A stretch of 15,376 nt of DNA from CAYQZD01 sp964421875 (GCA_964421875.1 CAYQZD010000092.1:1-15376); one strand, 5' to 3'. Positions 1-6,739 are shown, numbered from the stretch's first letter. Made by a program: numbers and translations. The notes: generated by a model from the letters alone, not told the origin.

Positions 1-105
1 AACCGCGGAAGATATAAGACTATAAATAAATCAAAACATTTGGGAAACAGATCCTTTAAGAACCGGTAGATTAAGGGGGCAATCATTTTTTCGTTTATAT
101 TCGCG

Positions 106-180
106 ATGTTTATATTGCCCGCGGGCATTATTTTGACGGCTGTTATATTGGCTGAATTCTGCCGGAGGACTGAACGCTGA
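106..180 (+). CDS. possible small single-pass membrane peptide upstream of the symporter
   Basis: A short frame ends in TGA at 178-180, and that stop shares its A with the ATG of the symporter (TGATG), an arrangement typical of translational coupling. From the ATG at 106 it encodes 24 residues, MFILPAGIILTAVILAEF followed by a basic tail (CRRTER). This looks like one membrane helix with a positively charged cytoplasmic end. The frame is open back to position 70, just after an in-frame TAG at 67-69, and the added residues are also hydrophobic, so a longer form of about 31-36 residues would need a non-standard ATT or ATC start near the purine-rich AAGGGGG at 73-79. Small single-helix partners are known for some sodium-coupled transporters (MetS of NSS transporters, and small accessory peptides of symporters). 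That this is one is inference. It could equally be a chance hydrophobic frame. Confidence 0.3.
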   Translation: MFILPAGIILTAVILAEFCRRTER

Positions 181-1667
181 TGGAGGAGGCGGTTTCGACC
201 CATATCGCCGCCGGCGGGTGGGCGGTGGGAGCTTTCATCGGCTATCTGCTCATTGTGGTTCTAGTGGGCGCGCTCAGCGCGCGGTTCTCTTCGGCGGGGA
301 TGAGCGAGTTTTTCCTGGGGGGGCGCAGGATGGGGCGGGTGGTGGTGGCGCTGTCAGCGGTGGTGTCGGGTAGGAGCGCCTGGCTGCTGCTGGGGGTAAC
401 AGGGATGGCTTACAAGATGGGGGCGTCGGCGGTATGGGCGGTGGCAGGGTATATCGTAGTGGAGATGTTCTTATTCCTGTTTTACGCGCGCCGCCTGCGG
501 AAATTCAGCGAAGCTTACGGCTGTATCACTTTGCCCGATTTTTACGCCGCCCGGTTCGAGGATAAGGGGGGCGGACTTAGGGTCTTATTGGTCTTTGTTA
601 TCATTATCTTTATGGTGAGCTATGTGTCCGCTCAATTCGTGGGCGGAGGCAAAGCCTTTTCCGCCAGTTTCGGGCTCAGCCAAACCTCCGGTATTCTGCT
701 TACTGCGGCGATAGTTTTGATTTACACTGTTTTGGGGGGCTTTTTAGCGGTCAGTTTGACGGATGTGGCGCAGGCTCTGTTGATGATTCTGGCTCTGGTA
801 TGCCTGCCGATAATAGTCTTTGCCGACCTTGGAGGATTGAAGTCTGGCTTGAATGAACTTGCCGCTTTGAATCCGGCTTACATCGACCCCTTCGCGCTCT
901 CGGTGGGAGCGGGAATAGGATTTTTAGGCATCGGCTTAGGTTCGCCGGGGAATCCGCACATACAGGTGCGGTATATGTCGATTTCCGACCCGGAACAGCT
1001 TCGGGTGTCGGCGATAGTGGGAACGGTTTGGAATGTGCTGATGGCCTGGGGAGCGCTGTTCATCGGATTGGCGGGAAGGGTTTACTTCCCGGAGGTTAGT
1101 ATGCTTCCCGGCGGCGACACGGAAAACCTTTTCCCCGCGCTGGCGCAGCAGCATCTGCATCCTGTAATATTTGGTCTGGTGGCGGCTTCGATTTTTGCGG
1201 CGATAATGTCCACCGCGGATTCTCAGCTTTTAGTGGCGGCGTCCAGCGTGGTGCGGGATTTATATGAAAAGCTGATTCATCGGGGGGAGCCGATTCCGCA
1301 GCGAAGGTTGGTTCTGTACAGCCGGGCGGTCATCGCAGTTTTGGCGGCGGCGGCGCTGGCGTTGGGGATGCTGGCGGGGAAACTGGTGTTTTGGCTGGTG
1401 CTGTTTGCCTGGGCGGGATTAGGCGCTTCGCTGGGACCGACCTCGATACTGGCGCTTTATTGGAAGCGCTGCACCCGCGCCGGAGTGGCGGCGGGATTGA
1501 TTGCCGGGACTGTGACTACGGTTGTCTGGTATTACATTCCCACGCTGAAGGGGGCGCTGTATGAACTTATTCCGGCGTTCGCGATGGGCGCGCTGGTTAC
1601 GGTGATGGTGAGCCTGGCGACCAAGCCTCCGGAAGGGTCTGTGGAAATGTTCAATTCTATGCGGTAG
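180..1667 (+). CDS. sodium:solute symporter (SSF), PutP-like
   Basis: A 495-residue inner-membrane permease expected to couple Na+ entry to uptake of a small solute. The length and the succession of hydrophobic helices fit the SSF family. Closest resemblance is to the proline permease PutP: GGRRMG at 47-52, SGRSAW at 63-68, GNPHIQVRYMS at 257-267, MSTADSQLLVAASS at 343-356, WAGLGASLGP at 411-420 and the YELIPAF segment near 461-467 all have PutP counterparts. The Ser-Thr pair at 344-345 matches PutP S340/T341 of the Na2 site. However, the PutP segment with D55 and M56 aligns with Gly64 and Arg65 here, so proline specificity should not be assumed. The start is supported by GGAGG at 164-168, 11 bases upstream, and by overlap with a small upstream frame. 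The gene is unusually G-rich on this strand compared with later genes. It is followed by a repeat-filled gap, so it probably ends its transcript. Confidence 0.93.
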   Translation: MEEAVSTHIAAGGWAVGAFIGYLLIVVLVGALSARFSSAGMSEFFLGGRRMGRVVVALSAVVSGRSAWLLLGVTGMAYKMGASAVWAVAGYIVVEMFLFLFYARRLRKFSEAYGCITLPDFYAARFEDKGGGLRVLLVFVIIIFMVSYVSAQFVGGGKAFSASFGLSQTSGILLTAAIVLIYTVLGGFLAVSLTDVAQALLMILALVCLPIIVFADLGGLKSGLNELAALNPAYIDPFALSVGAGIGFLGIGLGSPGNPHIQVRYMSISDPEQLRVSAIVGTVWNVLMAWGALFIGLAGRVYFPEVSMLPGGDTENLFPALAQQHLHPVIFGLVAASIFAAIMSTADSQLLVAASSVVRDLYEKLIHRGEPIPQRRLVLYSRAVIAVLAAAALALGMLAGKLVFWLVLFAWAGLGASLGPTSILALYWKRCTRAGVAAGLIAGTVTTVVWYYIPTLKGALYELIPAFAMGALVTVMVSLATKPPEGSVEMFNSMR

Positions 1668-1681
1668 TTCGGCATTACCTC

Positions 1682-1705
1682 GTTCCCACGCTCCGGCGTG
1701 GGAAT
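1682..1705. repeat. hairpin repeat, GTTCCCACGC type
   Basis: A 9-10 bp perfect stem (GTTCCCACGC paired with GCGTGGGAAT) around a TCCG loop, 14 bases after the symporter stop. There is no T-run after it, so I read it as an interspersed hairpin repeat rather than an intrinsic terminator, although it could still shield the 3' end of the mRNA. Read on the opposite strand it gives HSHAGAWER, a frequent false-protein start in genomes carrying this element. Confidence 0.6.
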
Positions 1706-1717
1706 GCATACTAAACC

Positions 1718-1755
1718 GTCATTGCGAATCTGCCAACCGGCGGATGAAGCAATCG
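1718..1755. repeat. interspersed repeat with GTCATT end, copy 1
   Basis: Begins GTCATTGCGAA and ends GAAGCAATC, with an inner palindrome around CCAACCGGCGGAT. A related copy lies at 11539-11621, where the core from the CCGCCAACC palindrome to GGATGAAG is nearly identical. Left ATTGC and right GCAAT are inverted, so the unit can fold. Confidence 0.6.
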
Positions 1756-1777
1756 GGTGATTTTTACTGGTTCAGTA

Positions 1778-1856
1778 AGGTCTATAGCGCAGCGGAGACC
1801 TGATTGGCGCTGGCAGGTCACACCCGCCTGCGGCGTGCAAGACCTGCCGGAACAGT
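1778..1856. repeat. two-hairpin interspersed repeat, copy 1 (AGGTCT family)
   Basis: About 79 bp made of two successive inverted repeats: AGGTCT with AGACCT, then GGCAGGTC with GACCTGCC. It ends in GGAACAGT. A second near-full copy is at 4087-4168 and the first hairpin alone recurs at 13031-13059. Differences between the two long copies are mostly scattered single bases that leave the paired arms intact, as expected for an element kept as a fold. Confidence 0.75.
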
Positions 1857-1880
1857 GTAATCTACTGAAATGAAGTGCAA

Positions 1881-1950
1881 GCGTCATTCTGGCTCCGAAG
1901 CAAGCCAGAATCCCTCTTCTCCGGAAGGATTCCGGCTGCGCCGGAATGAC
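1881..1950. repeat. MITE-like short repeat bounded by GTCATTC/GAATGAC, copy 1
   Basis: A 70-bp unit whose left end GCGTCATTCTGG and right end CCGGAATGAC carry inverted GTCATTC/GAATGAC termini. Inside are two stems: TTCTGGCT with AGCCAGAA, and ATTCCGGC with GCCGGAAT. The left half recurs at 12982-13014 and the right half resembles 13292-13320. The rest of this gap (1951-2047) is AT-rich and shows no gene; it must contain the leader of the next gene. Confidence 0.7.
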
Positions 1951-2047
1951 CGTTTCGCTTATGACTGCTGATAGCTATAGTCATACTTAACCTGAAACTG
2001 GATTTTATCCTACTTAATAAAGTAATATTAGGCATCTATATCTAATT

Positions 2048-3259
2048 ATGCCCCCGCTTCAGGACATACCCAAGCCTTTTGGCGATATAGTCCCCCTGGA
2101 GGAATGGGAAACGGTATTTCGAAAAGTGATGGAAGAATCGCCGGAGATGAACCTGTTCGACGGATTGTCGGATATGAGCACTAAAATCCTAAGCCTGGGT
2201 TCTTTCAAGCGTAAGTCCGCGGTTCTGATTTTGGACCAGCTTGTGCCTGATGTTGCGGATAAGTTAATCACAACCGAACAGCCGTTACTGACTCGAGTAC
2301 AGTATTTCTCGGAGGGTTTGCAGCACCGCCTCTCTTTCAACGCCAAAATCGAATGCAAGGTCATATACGGAGGCTACCCTGCGCTGGAGCTGATAGTTAC
2401 TCCGCCAGTCCAGCGGGTGACCAATATGTATGTCGCTTATCCCAGCCAGGAGCGGCCGGTCTATCTTGAGATACCCTTGGCGGGCGCGCCACCGAAGGTT
2501 CGAGTTTACGAAGTCAGTATGAAACAGATAAAAGCCTACACACCTCAAGCGAAGGAAATTATTCCCAAGCCGAGGGATATCGATGGTGTCTGCGTCTGGT
2601 TTATCAATGGAGTCAAAACCTGTTTTCGGGGATTGGTTGTAGCGGGGGATGACGATGATATCACCGTGGGACTGGATTCTGTTCCCACCAGGGTAGCAAG
2701 AGTCTTCAATCGGTATCTTAAGAAGGAATTCAGGGAATATCGAAAAACTGAATCCAAGCGGACAACGGAAGATAGAACCGCCGACTCTGAGGCGGCGGCG
2801 GGAAACCAAAGAGAAAAACCTCGAGAGGAGAATAATGGAGGAAACGAGCTGATGGGACAACCCAATAGACGGTCTAAAATCAAGGCCTTGATAGTTGACG
2901 ATGAGCGTGATATCGCGCGAATGCTGACCGAGATTCTGAAAATCATTGATGTTGAAACTCTCATCGCTTTCGATGGTGAAGAGGCGCTTGAAATCTTTCA
3001 TCAGGAAAAACCCAATATCATTTTCAGCGATATTTATATGCCCAAACTGAACGGGCTGATGCTGTTGAATCGTATCAAAACCACCAACAGCAAACTGCCG
3101 TTTATCCTGTTCACAGGTTACAGCAACTACAGACTGTTACTCTCCAGTTCAAAGTTTAAACCGGACGATTTTATTCCCAAACCACTCAGCGGGGAGAAGA
3201 TTCTTGAAGTTATGTTCAGGTATTTTCCCGAATTGAGGCATAAAGCTAAAAACCGATAA
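2048..3259 (+). CDS. PilZ/YcgR-like N-terminal half fused to a C-terminal response-regulator receiver domain
   Basis: 403 residues in two parts joined by a charged, probably disordered linker (about 232-276). The C-terminal part (277-400) is a complete receiver domain: acidic pair D284-D285, phospho-acceptor D328 in FSDIYMPKLNG, T356 in FTGY and K378 in PKPL. The N-terminal part (1-230) is less clear. The stretch around 82-142 (LTRVQYFSEGLQHRLSFNAKI, then a strand-rich segment and QRVTNMYVAYP) resembles the YcgR/PilZN fold followed by a divergent PilZ-like barrel. The canonical RxxxR and (D/N)xSxxG c-di-GMP motifs are not clearly present, so nucleotide binding is doubtful. I infer a phosphorylation-controlled adaptor, perhaps for motility or surface structures; the partner kinase is not in the window. 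No DNA-binding domain is seen. No clear Shine-Dalgarno precedes this ATG, and the gene starts 97 bases after a repeat. Confidence 0.8.
   Translation: MPPLQDIPKPFGDIVPLEEWETVFRKVMEESPEMNLFDGLSDMSTKILSLGSFKRKSAVLILDQLVPDVADKLITTEQPLLTRVQYFSEGLQHRLSFNAKIECKVIYGGYPALELIVTPPVQRVTNMYVAYPSQERPVYLEIPLAGAPPKVRVYEVSMKQIKAYTPQAKEIIPKPRDIDGVCVWFINGVKTCFRGLVVAGDDDDITVGLDSVPTRVARVFNRYLKKEFREYRKTESKRTTEDRTADSEAAAGNQREKPREENNGGNELMGQPNRRSKIKALIVDDERDIARMLTEILKIIDVETLIAFDGEEALEIFHQEKPNIIFSDIYMPKLNGLMLLNRIKTTNSKLPFILFTGYSNYRLLLSSSKFKPDDFIPKPLSGEKILEVMFRYFPELRHKAKNR
2837..2854 (+). promoter_or_regulatory. possible internal ribosome binding site and start for a stand-alone receiver domain
   Basis: Inside the linker of the receiver-fusion gene, GGAGG at 2837-2841 lies 10 bases before the in-frame ATG of Met269 (2852-2854), just ahead of the receiver domain. 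A tiny frame MEETS, starting ATG at 2835 after GAGGAG at 2825-2830, ends in TGA that overlaps this ATG (TGATG). Both features are typical of a real gene start and would yield a 135-residue receiver protein in addition to the fusion. Confidence 0.4.
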
Positions 3260-3302
3260 TAGCAAGGGTGGATAAAACAGGTATTAGACATAGAATAAGC
3301 AT

Positions 3303-4067
3303 ATGAGTGAAGCTCTGACAATTGCTGGATTTATACCTGCGAGGTACGGATCGACGCGTATTCCCGGCAAGGCTTTGGCGGAAATCGCGGGTATGCCGTT
3401 GGTAGTGCGGGTTTACCGGGGAGCTTCTGAAGCGGAGAGTCTGTCTCGGCTGGTGGTCCTCACCGATGACCGGCGTATCCTGCAGGCGGTGGAACGTTAC
3501 GGCGGGGAAGCTGTGATGACACCGGAATCCTGCCGCAACGGCACGGAGCGGATTGCTACGGTGTTAGAGCGCATCCCCTGCGATATTGCGGTAAACATCC
3601 AGGGTGACGAGCCGATGATTAGCGGGGAGTATATCGACCGGGCGGTTCAGCCGTTGCTGCTGGATGCTTCGCTTGACGCCGCCACTTTGGCTTGCCCCAT
3701 AGAGAATCGGGAGGAGTTCGAAGATCCTTCCGCGGTGAAAGTGGTGATGGACCGGCAAGGCAACGCTCTTTACTTTTCCAGAGCCGCTATTCCGTTCAAC
3801 GGTTTTCCGCAGGCGGGAACGGATAACAGCCGCCTCTATGGGTATAAACATATCGGTCTTTATGTTTACCGGTCGGAGGTTGTGAAAAAGATATCCTCAG
3901 CGCCTCCGACTCCTTTGGAATCTGCGGAGAAGCTGGAACAACTCAGACTGCTGGAGTCTGGCTGTCGGATGAAGGTTGTGATTTCGCCGGGGGGTCTCAT
4001 CGGGGTGGATACGCCCGAGGATTTAGAGGAGGTTAGAAAGGTATTCGACAAGGTAAAAAATTCCTAA
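3303..4067 (+). CDS. kdsB: 3-deoxy-manno-octulosonate cytidylyltransferase (CMP-KDO synthetase)
   Basis: Activates KDO with CTP to give CMP-KDO, the donor for the inner core of lipopolysaccharide; cytoplasmic. The 254-residue length is normal. The family landmarks are in order: nucleotide-binding FIPARYGSTRIPGK (10-23), TDD at 54-56, NGTERIA (79-85), NIQGDEP with metal-binding Asp102 (98-104), ALYFSRAAIP (155-164), KHIGLYVYR (182-190), LEQLRLLESG (211-220) and GVDTPED (234-240). It starts 43 bases after the response regulator. pyrG, which makes the CTP it consumes, lies 150 bases downstream across a repeat; this neighbour pair is common. kdsA, often next to it, is absent here. Confidence 0.97.
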   Translation: MSEALTIAGFIPARYGSTRIPGKALAEIAGMPLVVRVYRGASEAESLSRLVVLTDDRRILQAVERYGGEAVMTPESCRNGTERIATVLERIPCDIAVNIQGDEPMISGEYIDRAVQPLLLDASLDAATLACPIENREEFEDPSAVKVVMDRQGNALYFSRAAIPFNGFPQAGTDNSRLYGYKHIGLYVYRSEVVKKISSAPPTPLESAEKLEQLRLLESGCRMKVVISPGGLIGVDTPEDLEEVRKVFDKVKNS

Positions 4068-4086
4068 CAACTTTCCCAGTTAAGTC

Positions 4087-4168
4087 AGGTCTTTAGCGCA
4101 GCGGAGACCTGATTTGATTCGTTGGCAGGTTACACCCACCTGCGGCGCGCAAGACCTGCCAGAACAGT
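4087..4168. repeat. two-hairpin interspersed repeat, copy 2 (AGGTCT family)
   Basis: Near-full copy of the element at 1778-1856 in the same orientation, filling most of the kdsB-pyrG gap. AGGTCT/AGACCT and GGCAGGTT/GACCTGCC stems are kept, and the spacer between the two hairpins is a few bases longer. It ends 49 bases before the pyrG start. Confidence 0.75.
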
Positions 4169-4217
4169 AATTATTATTCAACCAGTTTAAACGATTTTTC
4201 AATGCGGAGAATATAAA

Positions 4218-5831
4218 TTGCCAAGACAGGAGACCAAGTATATTTTTATCACCGGCGGGGTGGTGTCATCTCTGGGAAAAGGGATTGCGGCAGCATCGCT
4301 GGGCTTGCTGTTAAAATCTCGAGGTGTTGCCACCACAATTCTTAAACTCGATCCATATCTCAATGTAGACCCTGGAACGATGTCGCCCTATCAGCATGGA
4401 GAAGTCTATGTGACCGAAGATGGCAGCGAAACCGACCTTGATTTGGGGCATTACGAGCGTTTTATAGACGATGATATGTCGGCTTTGAATAACGCCACCA
4501 CCGGTCAGGTGTATAATACTGTCATCGAGAAGGAGCGCCGCGGCGATTACCTTGGAGGGACGGTGCAGGTAATTCCTCATATTACCAATGAAATCAAGGA
4601 ACGTATCAAAGCGGTTTCCCAGAAAGGAAAATACAAGGCGGTGATTGTGGAAATCGGCGGGACCGTTGGCGACATCGAGGGCCAGCCTTTTCTTGAGGCT
4701 ATCCGCCAGTTCGGTCAGGAGGTGGGACGGGGCAACGCAGTGTTCATCCATCTTTCACTGGTTCCTTTCATCCCTTCAGCCCGGGAGGTTAAAACCAAGC
4801 CAACGCAGCACTCGGTCAAGGCTTTGAGGGAAATCGGCGTCCAGCCCGATATCATCCTCTGCCGAACTCAGGTGCCTTTGGAATGGTCGATTCGTAAGAA
4901 AATCGCTCTGTTCTGCAATGTGGTGCCCGACGATGTGATACCGGCGATGGACTGCGATATGATCTATCAGGTGCCGATAAGCTTAGCGGACGAAGGATTG
5001 GGATGGTCGGTGATGCAAAAACTCGGTTTCCCCTACCGGGAGCCTGACATCGAAGCCTGGAAAAAGCGGGTGGAAACACTGCGCAGTCCCGCTAAGAGCG
5101 TGAAAATCGCTATCTGCGGCAAGTATGTGGAGTTGATGGACGCCTATAAATCCTATATCGAGGCTTTCACGCATGCGGGCGGTGAACTGGGGGTAGAAGT
5201 GGATTTGAAGTGGGTGGACGCGGAAGAGGAGGGGGGGAACTCGGAGGCCTTTAAGGACGTTTCAGGTATACTGGTCCCCGGCGGTTTCGGCGAAAGGGGA
5301 CTCGAGGGCAAACTTGCGGCGGTCAATTATGCCCGGGAGCATAATGTGCCTTTCTTAGGAGTATGTTTGGGACTGCAGTGCGCGGTGATAGAGTTTGCGC
5401 GGAATGTCTGCGGCTTGGAGGGGGCTAATTCGCGGGAATTCGTCGAAGAGCCGCCCCATCCCGTGATCGACTATATGCCTTATCAGCGGGAGAAAATCGA
5501 GGTGCAGATGGGGGGCACGATGAGGCTGGGGGCGTATCCCTGCAGGATTAAAGAAGGAACCCTGGCGCACAAAGTCTATCGCGCTAAGAAAATCTCCGAA
5601 CGCCACCGCCACCGCTGTGAAGTCAATAACGAGTATCGAAAGACACTGGAGGAGAAGGGAATGGTAATATCCGGGGTTTGGCCGGAGGGGAACTTGGTGG
5701 AGATTGTGGAACTCCCGGAGCGCCCCTTCTTCATCGCAGTGCAGTTTCACCCGGAATTCAAATCGCGGTTCTTGAAACCGCACCCGCTCTATCGGAATTT
5801 CGTCAAGGCGGCGTCAGAGTTGAAACCGTGA
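4218..5831 (+). CDS. pyrG: CTP synthase
   Basis: Converts UTP to CTP with ATP and glutamine-derived ammonia; cytoplasmic. At 537 residues it is full length. The synthetase domain opens with KYIFITGGVVSSLGKGIAAA (P-loop-like, Lys21), then LDPYLNVDPGTMSPYQHGEV (44-63) and VEIGGTVGDIEGQPF (144-158). The glutaminase domain has the oxyanion segment VPGGFGERG (353-361), nucleophile Cys383 in FLGVCLGLQ, and His511/Glu513 in VQFHPEFKSR. The start is a TTG (4218-4220) with CGGAGA at 4204-4209; the nearby ATG at 4202 is out of frame. Its product feeds kdsB directly and pssA indirectly through CDP-diacylglycerol. A 7-bp tandem repeat begins at the first base after the stop. Confidence 0.98.
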   Translation: MPRQETKYIFITGGVVSSLGKGIAAASLGLLLKSRGVATTILKLDPYLNVDPGTMSPYQHGEVYVTEDGSETDLDLGHYERFIDDDMSALNNATTGQVYNTVIEKERRGDYLGGTVQVIPHITNEIKERIKAVSQKGKYKAVIVEIGGTVGDIEGQPFLEAIRQFGQEVGRGNAVFIHLSLVPFIPSAREVKTKPTQHSVKALREIGVQPDIILCRTQVPLEWSIRKKIALFCNVVPDDVIPAMDCDMIYQVPISLADEGLGWSVMQKLGFPYREPDIEAWKKRVETLRSPAKSVKIAICGKYVELMDAYKSYIEAFTHAGGELGVEVDLKWVDAEEEGGNSEAFKDVSGILVPGGFGERGLEGKLAAVNYAREHNVPFLGVCLGLQCAVIEFARNVCGLEGANSREFVEEPPHPVIDYMPYQREKIEVQMGGTMRLGAYPCRIKEGTLAHKVYRAKKISERHRHRCEVNNEYRKTLEEKGMVISGVWPEGNLVEIVELPERPFFIAVQFHPEFKSRFLKPHPLYRNFVKAASELKP

Positions 5832-5894
5832 ACCGAAAACCGAAGACCGAAAACCGAGAACGGAAAACAGAGAGCCGAAAATCGAGAACAGAAA
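5832..5894. repeat. heptanucleotide tandem repeat, nine units
   Basis: Nine consecutive 7-base units in perfect phase starting right after the pyrG TGA: ACCGAAA, ACCGAAG, ACCGAAA, ACCGAGA, ACGGAAA, ACAGAGA, GCCGAAA, ATCGAGA, ACAGAAA. All keep G at position 4 and A at positions 5 and 7. The units decay toward the 3' side. This is a degenerate microsatellite, not a CRISPR: there are no spacers. Confidence 0.85.
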
Positions 5895-5974
5895 TTGTAG
5901 GGCGGGTCCTTCAGATCCGCCGGTGACGGATATGGTTCGGACCTTCTATCGGCTTTAAATAAGCCGGCCTACAA
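5895..5974. repeat. composite hairpin repeat with TTGTAGG/CCTACAA ends
   Basis: An 80-bp element with inverted ends (TTGTAGG left, CCTACAA right) holding two inner stems: GGCGGGTC with GATCCGCC near 5901-5920, and CGGCTT with AAGCCG near 5950-5965. The organisation matches a short non-autonomous mobile or REP-like repeat. The remaining 76 bases to the next gene show only a leader with AAGGA at 6035-6039. Confidence 0.6.
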
Positions 5975-6050
5975 GTCTAATTCTGAATCCTGAATACTTA
6001 AATCAGACGAGTCATACCAATCAATATCAGATATAAGGAAAAAACATACA

Positions 6051-6695
6051 ATGAAATTTTTCATCGACACCGCAAATTTAACCCAAATCAAGGAAGCGGC
6101 TTCGCTGGGTATTCTGGACGGAGTCACCACTAATCCCTCACTAATAGCAAAGGAAGGTGAAAAGGACTATAAAAATCTGCTCCGGAAAATCTGCGAAGTG
6201 GTGGACGGCCCGGTCTCAGCCGAGGTGGTCTCGCTGGAGGCGGAAAGAATGGCGCCGGAAGCCCGCGATTTAGCCGCCATCCATCCCAACATCACCATCA
6301 AAGTCCCCATTATCAGAGAGGGGCTGAAAGCGGTAAAAATCCTCTCTTCCGAAGGCATCAAGACCAATGTCACCCTTTGTTTCTCCGCGCCGCAGGCGTT
6401 GTTGGCGGCTAAAGCCGGAGCCTCCTTCATCAGCCCCTTTGTGGGGCGCCTGGACGATATATCGCACTTCGGGATGGATTTGGTGCGCCAGATAGTTACT
6501 ATCTATGACAACTACGGTTACACTACCGAAGTTATTACCGCTTCTATACGCAATCCACTGCACGTGGTGGAGGCGGCGCTGGCGGGATCGCATATCGCCA
6601 CCATCCCCTTCAAAGTGATTGAACAGTTGATAGCGCATCCCTTGACCGATAAAGGCCTAGCGAAGTTTCTGGAGGATTGGAAGAAGGTATCATAG
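6051..6695 (+). CDS. tal: transaldolase, TalC/FSA-like short form
   Basis: Transfers a dihydroxyacetone unit between sugar phosphates in the non-oxidative pentose phosphate pathway; cytoplasmic. At 214 residues it belongs to the short TalC/fructose-6-phosphate aldolase group. Seen: FFIDTANL (3-10), DGVTTNPSLIAKEG (23-36), the Schiff-base lysine K84 in ITIKVP, TNVTLCFSAPQALLAAKAGA (105-124), SPFVGRLDD (128-136), and EVITASIRNP (160-169). Two positions used to tell the two activities apart point to transaldolase: Glu58 (Gln in E. coli FSA) and Phe130 (Tyr in FSA). The ATG has AAGGA 11 bases upstream. The protease gene follows after 44 bases, so co-transcription is plausible. Confidence 0.95.
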   Translation: MKFFIDTANLTQIKEAASLGILDGVTTNPSLIAKEGEKDYKNLLRKICEVVDGPVSAEVVSLEAERMAPEARDLAAIHPNITIKVPIIREGLKAVKILSSEGIKTNVTLCFSAPQALLAAKAGASFISPFVGRLDDISHFGMDLVRQIVTIYDNYGYTTEVITASIRNPLHVVEAALAGSHIATIPFKVIEQLIAHPLTDKGLAKFLEDWKKVS

Positions 6696-6739
6696 ATGTC
6701 GATATCGTATTATAGCGACCAATCACGATTGAGGATGTT

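Noticed and set aside
1682..1705. Intrinsic terminator after the symporter
   Set aside because: The stem is strong but no T-run follows, and the sequence is a recognisable interspersed hairpin.
1419..1709. Minus-strand frame beginning HSHAGAWER
   Set aside because: The start lies in a hairpin repeat and the rest is antisense to the symporter gene; this peptide is a known artefact of the GTTCCCACGC repeat.
4311..4751. Long minus-strand frame opposite pyrG
   Set aside because: It is antisense to strongly conserved pyrG codons and has no features of its own; the same holds for the other antisense frames opposite purB, purC, psd, purQ and tatC.
5832..5894. CRISPR-like array
   Set aside because: Units are 7 bases with no spacers, and no cas genes are nearby.
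5678..5926. Frame across the pyrG end and the tandem repeat, rich in Lys, Arg and Glu
   Set aside because: It starts inside pyrG in another frame, and its charged tail is simply the 7-bp repeat translated.
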